Below, piece by piece: positions 1 through 9,307 of a stretch of DNA of 64,000 nt; positions within the stretch are counted from its first letter, which is position 1, and every line of letters begins with the position of its first letter. The notes beneath the pieces are model-generated. The model saw only the letters and a program-made list of their open reading frames with translations, had not been told where the DNA came from and ran no database searches. Location of the stretch: the NCBI GenBank assembly GCA_029379385.1, contig CM055613.1:21284001-21348000 (forward strand). Reading direction: 5' to 3'. This DNA is from Quillaja saponaria. Taxonomy: Eukaryota > Streptophyta > Magnoliopsida > Fabales > Quillajaceae. The translations under genes and the position numbers were made by a program.

Positions 1-19
1 GAAAAAGTACGTTGATCCA

Positions 20-711
20 TATTCTAAGAATAAAGGAGATATTCAAAGTTGTACGAATTATCGAGGAATAAAACTTATGAGTTATACAATAAAACTGCGA
101 GAGTGAGTGATCAAGCATAGGCTTAGGTATGAGACTCTAGTTTCTGAGAATCAATTTGGCTTTATGCCAGGAAGATCTACAATGGAGGCTATTTTCTTAT
201 TTAAGAGATTAATTGAGAAATATAGAGAGAAAAAAAAAAGGATATTCATATGGCCTTTATTGATTTAGAAAAAGCGTATGAAAAAATGTCAAGACAAGTC
301 TTGTGGTGGGTACTCAAGAAGAAGAAAGTCCCAACTAAATACGTAGAAGATATTAAAGATATGTATGAGGGAGTAATGACTAGGGTGCGGACCGTAGATG
401 GTATGACTGGAGAGTTCCCGATCACGATAAGTGTTCACTAAGGTTCATCCTTAAGCTCTTACCTATTTGCTTTAGTCATGGATGAACTTACCTATAATAT
501 TCAAGATAGGGCTCCATGGTGCATGTTATTTGCCGATGATATTGTGTTGATAGAAGAAACTAGAGAAGGTTTAAATTCCAAACTAGAAATGTGGAGGAAC
601 GCGTTAGAATCTAAAGGCCTTAGATTGAGTCAGACAAAAACTGAGTATATAGAGTGCGATTTCAGTGAAACTAGAGGAGGTCCGAATGAAATAATTTGGA
701 CGATCAAATAA
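20..711 (+). pseudogene. RTE LINE reverse transcriptase, decayed
   Basis: In a functional element this enzyme copies the LINE RNA at a nicked target. Blocks readable across frames are NYRGIKLMSYTIKL (about 55-97), QFGFMPGRSTMEAIFLFKRL (about 151-212), AFIDLEKAYEK (253-285) and the catalytic FADDIVLIEETREG (about 526-573), with LRLSQTKTEYIECDF after it. The FADD catalytic box is intact. The lesions are a stop near 105, a frameshift in the A-rich run at 229-240 where the frame of the FMPGRST block is lost, a stop at 439-441 inside the usual G-x-Q-G-S segment, and a shortened segment between the 'LAL/FALVMDELT' block and FADD. There is no intact start codon; the upstream endonuclease lies outside the window. 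Confidence 0.85.
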
Positions 712-906
712 TCCCTACAAAGGATGTGTTTAAGTATTTAGGTTCATTTATACAAAACGATAGCGCAATTAAGCATGATGTAAACTAAAGGATCAAAGCA
801 GGGTGGGTGAAGTGGCGAAGTGCTTCGGGAGTTTTATGTGATCCTAAAATCCTGAATAGATTGAAAGGAAAATTTTACAGGACGGCAATGACACTAGCCA
901 TGCTGT

Positions 907-1254
907 ATGGTACCTAATGTTGGGCAGTTAAGAAGCAATACTAGCATAAGATGGGAGTCTGAAATGAGAATATTGAGATGGATGACTGGACATACAAGAA
1001 AGGATAGAGTAAGAAATGAGGAGATCTGTAACAAGGTGGAAGTAGTACCTATTGAGGAGAAAATGAGGGAGAATCGCCTACGTTGTTTTGGACATATCCA
1101 ACGTCGGCTAATAAATGCAATAGTTAAGAAAAGTGACTTGGTACAGGTGTTAGGTGTTAGACGTGGTAAGAGGAGACCGAAACTTACATGGGGAGCAATC
1201 ATCGAGAAAGATATGACTACTTTAGGGATTACTGAAAATGTTGTCTCTGATTGA
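907..1254 (+). pseudogene. RTE LINE C-terminal region, open reading frame
   Basis: This 115-codon open stretch carries the family's conserved tail: MRILRWMTGHTRKDRVRNEE, then PIEEKMRENRLRCFGHIQRR, then RRGKRRPKLTWGAIIEKDM. These blocks follow the reverse transcriptase in plant RTE elements; their biochemical role is not well defined. It is separated from the FADD block by stops at about 709, 788 and 915, so the open frame is a relic and not an independent gene. The stop lies about 70 bases before the 3' terminus, as expected. Confidence 0.8.
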
Positions 1255-1326
1255 TGTGAATGGAGAAAAAGGATTCATATAGCCGACCCCAACTAGATTG
1301 GGATTTAAGGCTTAGTTAAGTTGAGT

Positions 1327-1439
1327 TGGTAAGTTTTAGTTCTTGACTTGATAGACTTAATTCCCCGTGAAAACGATCTCACTTAGTCTTTATTACTTTT
1401 TTAAATGATATGTGCGCTTGCATAGTAAATCTAACAAGA
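1327..1439 (+). repeat. 5' LTR remnant of Athila element A (U5 end)
   Basis: This sequence repeats the last part of the LTRs ending at 10755, 60274 and 61597: the blocks GACTTGATAGACTTAATTCC, GATCTCACTTAGTC and AGTAAATCTAACAA occur in the same order. The remaining upstream LTR is displaced by the RTE LINE. The end is set by the primer site that follows. Confidence 0.85.
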
Positions 1440-1445
1440 AGATTT

Positions 1446-1463
1446 TAGTGCCGTTGTCGGGGA
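1446..1463 (+). promoter_or_regulatory. primer binding site, tRNA-Asp type
   Basis: The 18 bases TAGTGCCGTTGTCGGGGA match the Athila-type primer site TGGCGCCGTTGCCGGGGA at 15 positions. The site lies seven bases after the LTR end. The differences are G-to-A and C-to-T changes, as expected from methylated-cytosine decay. Confidence 0.8.
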
Positions 1464-1539
1464 ATTATTTATTCTTGTTAATATTAATAATACCAGCCAG
1501 TTCTAGTTTTAATTAGATTTTCTTTCATGTTTCAGGTTT

Positions 1540-2830
1540 ATGCGTAGAACTTGTAGCTTGGAAGTTGTTCCTTTTGATCCCGAGATCGAAAAGACAATTA
1601 GAAGACTCCAAAAGGAGAACCAACAAGCTACTTTGAAAAATTCAGCAATGGCTGACGAACAAGAGCTTGAGGCATTAAGGGACTATGTTGTCCCATTAGT
1701 GGAAGGCCTTCATTCCAGCATCCAATGGCTGGCAATTCAAGCTAACAACTTTGAAATTTAGCCCGATCAAATTCAAATGATCCAATAAATGGTGTAATTT
1801 GCTGGCCTTCCAAATGATGACCTGAATGCCCATTTGATGATGTTCTTCTGCGACACCTTCAAATGTAATGGCATTTTTTACGATGTCTTTCGTATAAGGT
1901 TTTTTCCTTTCTCACTTCGAGATAAGGTGATAAGTTGGTTGTACTCCTTGCCATCTCATTCCATCATTACATGGATGGACTTGGCTCAAATGTTCTTGCC
2001 AAAGTTCTTTTCACTGGCCAAAATAGCTAAGTTGCGGAATGAAATCACCTTATCCAAGCAACAAGACCAAGAATATTTTTATGAAGCGTGGGAAATATAA
2101 AAAGACACAGTGCCCCTACCATGGCATTTCGAAGTGGGTACAAGTCCAAACCTTTTACAATGGTTTGGTTAGCCAAAGAAGAACAACCATTGATGCTGCA
2201 GCTGATGGTGCATTAATGGGAAAGTCTATTGATGAAGCTTACGAGCTATTGGAAGCAATGGCTTCAAACAATTATCAATGGTCATGTGAGTGACTTCTAA
2301 CTCGCAGAGTAGCTGGGGTACATGAGTTAGACGCCCTCACTGTCTTAACAGTACAAGTGGCTGTCTAGCTAAAAGATTTGATACTCTTGAGGTTTCGGCA
2401 GTCAAGAATTAAGTCATGGCTTAAGAAATATGCAAAGGCAAAACAACCCTTTTTCAAACACTTATAACTTGGGATGGAGAAACCATCCAAATTTTAGTTA
2501 GACAAATCAAGGGACTACAAATATTGCAAAGCCTACCTATACTCCCGGTTTTCAACCACATCTAGTGGTGGCACCTGAGAAAAAGCCATCTTTGGAAGAC
2601 ATGTTCATGCAATACATGTCGAGGACAAATTCAGTAATTCAAAGCCAAGCGGCTTCCTTGAGAACTCTTGAAATAGAAATAGGCTAGCTGGCCAATGCTC
2701 TCACAAATAGGCCTCAAGGAGCCCTGCCTAGTGACACTGAGCCTAATCTAAGGAAAGACAAAGAGGAATATAAGGGTATCACCCTTAGAAGTGGTAAGAC
2801 AATTGAGGAGCCAAATAAACAAGCTGATGT
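1540..2830 (+). pseudogene. Athila element A gag, decayed
   Basis: The reading starts at MRRTCSLEVVPFDPEIEKTI (1540) and continues through LRDYVVPLVEGLHSSIQ, then FPFSLRDKVISWLYSLPSHSI (about 1900-1970), FLPKFFSLAKIAKLRNEI and QQDQEYFYEAWE. These are retrotransposon gag capsid blocks. Later segments in other frames give LMGKSIDEAYELLEAMASNNYQW (about 2214-2283) and a poor SLRTLE-IGQLANALTNRP spacer block near 2655-2710. Gag packages the RNA. Breaks include stops at 1759-1761 and 2098-2100 and frameshifts near 1760-1830 and 2100-2160. The start codon 1540 corresponds to the same MRR start in element A2 at 60375. Confidence 0.8.
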
Positions 2831-2831
2831 T

Positions 2832-3600
2832 ATGAATAAACCAATTGAAGAAGACATTTCAAAGAATGAGAAAAAATATCAACCTAATGAATCTGCTATG
2901 CCTACTCCTCCACTACCCTTTCCTCAAAGATTCCAAAAAAATCTTGACAAGCAATTCCAAAAGTTCATAAAAGTGTTCAAAAATCTTCACATCAACATCC
3001 CATTTTCTAAAGCTTTAGAAAATGCCGAGCTATGTCAAGTTCATGAGGACATCCTGTCCAAGAAAAGAAGGTTGGGAGAGTATGAAACAATTGCTCTTAC
3101 TGAAGAATGTAGTACTATACTACAAAAGAAACTTCTGCCAAAATTAAAGAATATAGGTAGTTTTACTATTGGTACTCAATTTTTTGGTAAGGCATTATGT
3201 GATCTAGGAGCTAGTATTAATTTAATGCCTTTGTCTATATATTGGAAATTAGGTTTGGGGGAAGTTAAGTCTACATCAGTCATATTGCAACTAGTTGATA
3301 GGTCTTTAACCTATCCAAGGGGAACAATCTGATGTGCTAGTAAAAGTTCATAAACTAATTTTTCCTACTGATTTTATTGTACTTGACATGGAAGAAGATA
3401 GGGAAATCCCTATCATTCTTGGGAGACCTTTCTTAGTTACAAGTAGAACCTAATTGCTATGCAAAAAAGTGAGCATACCATGAGGGTTCAAGGCCAAGAG
3501 GTAACATTTAATGTTTTTAATGCTATGAAATTTCCTGCTAACCATAAAAAATGTTTTGCTTTTGATGTGGTGAGTCAAATAACTCAAGAGGTTCTTAGAT
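2832..3600 (+). pseudogene. Athila element A protease region, decayed
   Basis: The aspartic protease matures the Gag-Pol polyprotein. The 166-codon open stretch from 2832 to 3332 carries FPQRFQKNLDKQFQKFIKVFKNLHINIPFSKALE, ALTEECSTILQKKLLPKLK and then the protease block ALCDLGASINLMPLS (about 3190-3235). The D-L-G-A form of the active site is usual in this lineage. A frameshift at about 3330 separates it from the next block, [25 protein letters not shown] (about 3360-3434), followed by VQGQEVTFNVFNAMKFP. The start chosen is only the first ATG of the open segment; the protein was part of a longer polyprotein. Confidence 0.85.
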
Positions 3601-3659
3601 AATTATCCTAGTGACCTTATTGATGCTTCAATAATTTCTCATATGATTTTGTTGAGCGC

Positions 3660-4825
3660 ATGAAATTGTTAGACACTTCACCTTTCATATCAAGGTCAAA
3701 CCTCAAGTTTGAATCCCTTGACATTCGGGCTTCCACACCTTCTGATTCCAAGCCCTCCATTGAAGAACCACTTACATTGGAACTAAAGTTGTTGCCACCA
3801 CACCTGAGGTATGCTTTTATTTGTCCAGCATCTACTTTGCAGGTTATTATTTCTTCTGCTCTTACTAACACGCAAGGATCCTTCGTGTACTAAGAGAACA
3901 CAAGAGGGCACTAGGATGGACCATAGCCGACATTAAAGGCATAAGTCCTTTGTTTTGCTTGCATAAAATTTTGATGGAGGATAACCACAAAGCTACCATT
4001 GAACATCAAAGAAGACTCAATCCAATCAAGAAAGAGGTAGTGAAGAAAGAAATGATAAAGTTGCTAGATGCGGGTATTATATACCCCATTTCGGATAGCT
4101 CATAGGTAAGCCCAATTCAGTGTGTGCCAAAGAAAGGAGGGATGACAATTGTGGCTAACATTAACAATGAACTCATCCTTACAAGGACCATGACAGGATG
4201 ACAAGAATGCATGGGCTACCGCAAGCTCCACAAGGCCACAAGGAAATACCATTTTCCTCTTCCTTTTATCGATCCAATGCTTGATCAATTAGCAGGTAAG
4301 AAATTCTACTGTTTTATAGATGGTTATTCGGGGTATAACCAAATAGCTATAGCCCTGGAGTACTAAGAAAAGACCACCTTTACTTGTCCTTATGGCACCT
4401 TTGTGAGAAGGATGCCGTTGTTTAATGCAGCTGCCACTTTTCAGAGATGCATGATGGCTATTTTTACTGATATGGTTGAGCAAAGTCTTAGCTATCTTCA
4501 TAATTTAAAATGTGTGCTTAAATGATGTAAAGAGACCAATTTGGTATTGAATTGGTAGAAGTGCCATTATATTGTACAAAAAGGGATTATGTTAGGATAT
4601 AAGGTGTCTAGCAAGGGCATACATAAGGTTAAGATTGAAGCAATAGAGAAACTCCTACAACCTAGTTCAGTAAAAGGTATTAAAAGCTTTCTTGGGCATG
4701 CAGACTTTTATAGGCGGTTCGTTAAGGATTTTTCAAAATTTCAAAACCGCTATGTAACCTTTTAGAAAAAGACACTCCCTTTGATTTTAATAAAGCACAT
4801 CTAGCTTCATTTTTAAAGATGTAAT
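3660..4825 (+). pseudogene. Athila element A reverse transcriptase, catalytic box deleted
   Basis: Blocks in order are LKLLPPHLRYAFI (about 3787-3825), GWTIADIKGISP, HQRRLNPIKKEVVKKEMIKLLDAGIIYPISDSS (about 4005-4103), PIQCVPKKGGMTIV, YRKLHKATRKYHFPLPFIDPMLDQLAG (about 4219-4293), FYCFIDGYSGYNQIAIA, FTCPYGTF and TFQRCMMAIFTDMVE (about 4437-4480). The frame then runs straight to LKCVLK and TNLVLNW. The catalytic x-x-DD box expected between the FTDMVE block and the VLK block is absent, about 15 codons being lost. Stops occur at 4105, 4363 and 4522. The KGIKSFLGHADFYRRFVKDFSK thumb block ends at about 4740. Confidence 0.85.
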
Positions 4826-4837
4826 AATTTCGTTGCT

Positions 4838-5554
4838 ACATGTGATAGGTGCTAAATGATGGGCAATATCTCCCAAAGACATCGGATGCTTCTAAACAAC
4901 ATCCTTGAAGTGGAGATTTTTGATGTATAGGGAATTGATTTCATGGGTTCATTCCCAATGTCATATAACAATAAGTATATATTTGTGGCAGTGGACTATG
5001 TTTCAATGTGGGTAGAGGATTGGTCCAGGAGATTGGATGATGCATTGTGGGCATATTGTGCCTATAAAACCCATATAGCCATGTTTCCATGTATACTAGT
5101 TTTTGAGAAAGCATGCCACCTCTTGGTGGAGTCAGAACACAATGCATATTGGGCAATTAAGAAGCTGAATCTTGATCTTAATGTAGTTGGTGAGAAGAGG
5201 CTTCTTCAACTTAATGAGATGGATGAATTCTGACTTCAAACATATAAAAATGCAAAGATTTATATGGAACAGACAAAAAAATGGCATGACAAGAAGATCA
5301 TGGATCACCACTTTGAGCCTGGTATGAAGGCCTTGATCTTTAATTCCCATTTGAAGCTATTTCCGGGAAAGCTCAAGTCAAGGTGGTCCAGACCTTTCAT
5401 AGTCACTATAGTGTTTCCTTATGGAGCTGTGGAGATAGTTGAAGAAAAGAAGCTAGACAACAAATTGAAGGTTAATGGGCAAAGGCTTGAACATTATTGG
5501 GGAGGTCCTATTGATTGTCAAAAGACCTCCAACACTCTGGCAAATGTCGAATGA
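4838..5554 (+). pseudogene. Athila element A integrase, internally deleted
   Basis: Integrase inserts the cDNA. The remaining parts are the end of the zinc-binding module through LNNILEVEIFDV and [11 protein letters not shown] (about 4890-4970), then [13 protein letters not shown]. At about 5017 the frame jumps to [15 protein letters not shown], so the core segment with the second and third catalytic acidic residues is missing. The C-terminal part is well kept: [18 protein letters not shown] (5128-5190), QTKKWHDKKIMDHHFEPG and LKLFPGKLKSRWSRPFIVTIVFPYGAVEI (5353-5440), ending LKVNGQRLEHYWGG. RNase H is missing altogether, deleted at about 4820-4838. Confidence 0.85.
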
Positions 5555-6620
5555 GTAAAACTAAGTCAGGCTGAGGACATTTTTTTTTTTTTTTTTGAAA
5601 GTTTAGAATGTACTCAACCTTCATATCATTATCTTTCAAGAAAGAAAGACCAAATCCCTCAGCACAATGCATTGACGCCACGGCACAAAAACACATGACA
5701 CTGCAAGCTTATGACTTGAAATCACGAAATAAACCCGAGAGCATAGCACTATGGCACCCATGAATTCAAGCCGTGATGCGATAGAAAGGAAAACCAAGGT
5801 AAGTTTCTAGATTGCTTTGAGTCGTGGCACTCTAAATAAACATGCTGTGGCACTTAAATCAACAAAGAAAACACAATTTAGGTAGTAAGCCTAAGCCGCT
5901 TAAGCATATTCTTGGCGCCACTTACCAAAAAAACAAAAGAGCTTTCCATAGAGAGCCATGCGATGTGGCACCATATTCTGCAAGCCGCAGCACTAACCCG
6001 CGTAATTCAAAATTTTCAAATTTTAGGGCATAGCACCATGGCCCCTATACATTGATGCCGCAGTGCCATGTTGCAATTATGTTTTTAATACAAAAATTCA
6101 AAACCAAAACTGCCATAACCCATGCCTTAAGCCCCTTAACTAGTGCAAATTAGAGGTTTTAGGCCATAAAACACCAAGCCAAATACCGTTCTAGTGCCTT
6201 CCATCACTCTCACACTAAAACCCTTTACCCATATCATGTTTTGCACTGTATTTGGAACTGCTTCAACACAAGTAAGTACTCTTTCCTTTCTCTTTATGAT
6301 CTATGAATTTTCTTGTAGGTAGGATGCTTTTCTTGTGTTGTTTGCTTAAATGTTTTCTAGATTGTGGGTAGATATGATCTTTAGGGGTTTCTATGCAATT
6401 TTTTGTTTTGGGTTTTTGGTTACATGGGTAGTACATTTTCTATCTTGGTGATGAGTTCTGAGGTAATGGTACATGAATTTGACGTTATATGAATATATCA
6501 TATCACTGTAACCTTCACCTCATAATTCTTTAATGTTCTTGATAAATCACTAATAATGAAAGAGGTTTAGGGGGGATGGATATGCATATTGATGATTCTT
6601 GAATAAATGATATGATATTG
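5555..6620 (+). other. Athila A spacer between pol and the env-position ORF
   Basis: No gene is visible. The stretch begins with 17 T (5580-5596). From about 5640 to 6060 it contains many decayed GC-rich words such as AAGCCGCAGCAC, GCCGTGATGCGA and GATGTGGCACC set in AT-rich DNA. A second part (about 6240-6620) contains CAACACAAGTAAG followed by a TTTCTTGTAGGTAGGATGC block that is also present in element 2 at 31596-31665. The CAAG/GTAAGT sequence resembles a splice donor, so this may be the leader and intron of a spliced env-position transcript; that is inference. Confidence 0.6.
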
Positions 6621-7690
6621 AGATAACAAAGGCTACCAAGCATGCCCGATCATCTAGACCAAGCTTTGACAATAGCTAGTTCATCTCTACTATAGTTGAT
6701 AAGCGTTTTGATGATGGGCTTGTCACAAAGAAGGCTGTGGCATAGCGAGGCTTACACCTCAGCCTGGATTACTTTATGGGGATGGCCAATCTGATCAACA
6801 ATAGACAATGGGCCAATTATGTGCACCACCCTTAGTTGGAGTCATTGCAGTGGCTCCGGAGTTCTATACTAACCTGGTTGAGAACACAGACAACAGAGTC
6901 ATGGTGCAAGGGAAGATGGTTTCATTCACAAGCATGGCGATCAATGCATTTTATGAATATCCCCAAACCTGATGAGTATGTGACTTAGTCAAGTAGGATA
7001 ATAGACTATGATAAAGTGATCAATGCACTGTGCACTCAAGGCGTTGTGTGGAAACTAACCAATGGAAAGCCAATTCATTTCACTGCCAGTTAGCTACTAG
7101 CCCCTGCAAGGACTTGGTATTACTTTGTGCTCACCAACATCCTTCCTAGTGGACATGCTAGTGATGTAACTAAGGAGAGAGCCATTATGGTGTATGCTAT
7201 TATTAAAGGTATGTCCATTGATGTTGGTCGAGTTATTCATTGTGCAATCTTGTAGGCAGCAAACTCTAGGCACTTGGGTATTTCCCTCACTTGTCATTGA
7301 ATTGTACAGTGTAAATAGTGTACTATAGGAGGATACAGAGCCGTTGATCTTACCCAAAGGTACCTTTGATGACAAACTTATGAACAAATTTCAAATCCAG
7401 AATGTTGAAGCTGGTGAAGGTGATCCAGCAACTCCAGCCCAGCCTATTGGTACACAGAAGCTAACTTTGGCTTAGCAAATTTCAAGACTAGAGATGCAGT
7501 GTGAGGATCATTGGCAACACACACATGTTGTCAATCACTAAAATAATCAGATATTGAGGATGATGCTACAGTAACAAGGATAGGATCCTTCCATTTTTCC
7601 CCCTTGTTTTGAGCCACTTGCCCTATTCCCAAGACTTGAGGAGGACATCGACATAGATTCCGAGGAATGAGGGGAGTTTTCTTTTGCTTT
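6620..7690 (+). pseudogene. Athila A env-position ORF (plant transposon-type domain), decayed
   Basis: This lies where Athila elements carry their third ORF. Readable blocks are SRPSFDNS, FISTIVDKRFDDGLVTKKAV, DYDKVINALCTQGVVWKLTNGKPIHFTAS (about 7002-7090) and ARTWYYFVLTNILPSGHASDVTKERAIMVYAIIKGMSIDVGRVIHCAIL (about 7106-7252). The second half resembles the widespread plant domain called putative plant transposon protein. A last acidic block, EEDIDIDSEE, ends at about 7670 after FKI-type and PATPAQP segments. Stops occur at about 6752, 7091 and 7253 and there are frameshifts. The role is unknown; a membrane-envelope function is not supported by a visible signal peptide or membrane segment. 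Confidence 0.65.
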
Positions 7691-7738
7691 TGCTTTTCTT
7701 TCCTTTTTGTTATTTTCTTACTTTTCTTTTCAAACATT

Positions 7739-7766
7739 GGGACAATGTTTAGTATAGGTTTGGGGG
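7739..7766 (+). promoter_or_regulatory. internal polypurine-like tract in Athila A
   Basis: GGGACAAT at 7739-7746 is followed by AGGTTTGGGGG at 7756-7766. The same pair of words occurs at the genuine 3' polypurine tract (9278-9305), about 1.54 kb downstream. Equivalent G-rich tracts lie after the env-position ORF in element 2 (32913-32923) and, on the minus strand, in element C (21836-21849). Confidence 0.55.
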
Positions 7767-9277
7767 TAACTAAAATTGTGTAATAATTCTCTATCTTAGT
7801 GTTTGGTTAACTCACAATGATTTGTAATTGATTAATTGGGTTGTTTGTATTGTGTTTTTTTTTTTTTTGGTAATGTATTCAAAATATTGCAAGTTAATTT
7901 GTTAATGATGTCTAATGTTCCCTTATTCCCATGATAGTATTATTCATGCATTGATTTTGATTTTGATAACATATGAAAATAATTTTTTGAATTTATTTTA
8001 ATTAGGGCATGTACCTCATATAACATTACACAAGGCTATTGTTGCCTAGGATTGATGTTTTTAATGATTTTCTTGTCATAAATCCTAGACTCTTTTTGAC
8101 TTCCTTAATGAGCAAATTCCTTTTGAGGCAAAATCCTAGGTGAAGCTTAGTTGAGAACATGATTTAGGCCATTTTTGGACTAATAAAGCCTTTGTATCCA
8201 CCAATGATTCCATATTTTCTTAGTTACCCATTTTTTAGCCTAATGCCTTTGTTTTTTTCTTTTCCTTTCTTTCTAACACATGCATATGCTAAACAATCCT
8301 TTGTTTGTAAGACCCATTTGCACCCTAATACATAAGCACATTCAATGTGCAATTTCACTAAGTTTAAAGAAAGAATGAGCTTGAAGCAAATTTGTGAAGA
8401 GGAGTGCATTACAAAGGAGAAAAGGAAAAAGATATTATGTGATCATCCCCCACAAAGAATCTTAAGTGGGAGGATTACATGAAAACTTCTTGACGAATTC
8501 TTCAAACCAAAAGTTTGATATATATAAAAAAAATGAAAAAAGGGGGAAGAATAGCGATTCTTGTGAATCTAATTCATAGAAATTCCATCCAATAAAATGG
8601 AAGAATTATAAATCTCCAGAATAATAGATAGAAATATCGCAAATAGAGCCATTGCGATACCCATCAATGGAGTAGTTCCCCACCTAGGAGCTACTTTACG
8701 ATATTCCGAATTCAATGGTTTCAATAAACCCCTTACATTAGTTCTTCTTGGACGAGGATAGGAAGGAAAATTGGGGAACATGTATGCCACACAAAAAGAA
8801 AATATATTGGGTGATATAAACTTTTTGGAAACATTGAAGCCCAATATGAGGGAATTAAGGTGTTGAAAACTAAAAGGTGGAACAGAAAGGTGAACTCATG
8901 CAAGGAAGTTGTGTTTAGGATATTTGAGCTAAAAATTCCATTTCATTATACTTACCCTAGCCTGACATTACAGTCTAAATAAAGACCTATTGATTCTTGA
9001 CTAAGTATTAACATACATTAGTGGAGAGAGAAAGGAAAAACAAAGTTAAGGAGTTAGAGTTAGTCTTTGAGTTATCTTGAGAATATTTTTGAAGCCATCT
9101 AACTACAGTGACAATGCCTTTCACACGCACACATTGGATTACTTGAACATGATAAATTTGGAAATTATACTTGTGTGTTATCTTGAGTCACTTCTTTGTT
9201 ATAAAATTTGAGGATTTTTAGGAGATTAATTAGCTTGCCATTGATAATTACTTGTGATGTTTTCTTTCTTTTTGCTA
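7767..9277 (+). other. Athila A 3' untranslated region
   Basis: No coding capacity of the element is visible. The stretch shares long blocks with element 2 at about 32924-33690, for example GCACCCTA before a run of AT-rich sequence, AAATCCTAGGT and ACCCATTTGCACCCT. It includes the plastid insert at about 8550-8766. The polypurine tract and 3' LTR follow. Confidence 0.65.
8550..8766 (-). pseudogene. psbH: plastid-derived psbH fragment (NUPT)
   Basis: On the minus strand the frame ending at 8569 reads [17 protein letters not shown], then [24 protein letters not shown] and [17 protein letters not shown] before the stop. This is the photosystem II phosphoprotein PsbH, a one-helix thylakoid protein normally of about 73 residues. 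Roughly the first ten residues are missing and the frame upstream is unrelated, so it is a truncated nuclear copy. Two normally glycine positions read arginine ([11 protein letters not shown]), consistent with G-to-A decay after transfer. A few bases of the plastid sequence downstream of psbH may continue to about 8550. It lies in the 3' untranslated region of Athila A, and the homologous region of element 2 lacks it. Confidence 0.92.
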
Positions 9278-9307
9278 GGGACAATCAAAATATTAGGTTT
9301 GGGGGTG
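9278..9307 (+). promoter_or_regulatory. 3' polypurine tract of Athila A
   Basis: AGGTTTGGGGG (9295-9305) lies immediately before the LTR start TGATAGCTCTAG at 9308. This position primes plus-strand synthesis in LTR retrotransposons and fixes the left end of the 3' LTR. Confidence 0.85.

Larger units (their letters stand above)
1..1326 (+). mobile_element. RTE-type non-LTR retrotransposon (LINE), 5' end outside the window
   Basis: The segment reads as the second half of an RTE-clade LINE polyprotein followed by its 3' terminus. The reverse transcriptase occupies about 1-711 and the conserved C-terminal region about 907-1254. It ends with the sequence GCCGACCCCAACTAGATTGGG at 1283-1303 (plant RTE elements usually carry a similar GCCGACCCC...TGGGAT motif near the 3' end) and then a short TTAAGTTGAGTTG repeat instead of a poly(A) tail. 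At 1327 the sequence changes directly into an Athila LTR, so the LINE probably inserted into that LTR. Several stops and frameshifts make it non-functional. Confidence 0.85.

Noticed and set aside
894..1202. Open stretch of 102 codons on the minus strand over the RTE C-terminal region
   Set aside because: It lies opposite the conserved RTE block at 907-1254, whose residues match the family; the minus-strand frame has no recognisable motif and is its shadow.
6240..6620. A host-gene promoter and intron
   Set aside because: The splice-donor-like CAAGTAAGT is in the leader shared by both Athila elements, so it belongs to the retroelement.
7097..7387. Minus-strand open stretch of 96 codons in the env-position ORF
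   Set aside because: It mirrors the plus-strand DVTKERAIMVYAIIKG block, which is the recognised sequence.
8569..8844. A functional PsbH gene of 91 codons
   Set aside because: The first 30 codons are not PsbH, the real N-terminus is missing, two conserved glycines are changed, and the fragment is inside a retroelement.
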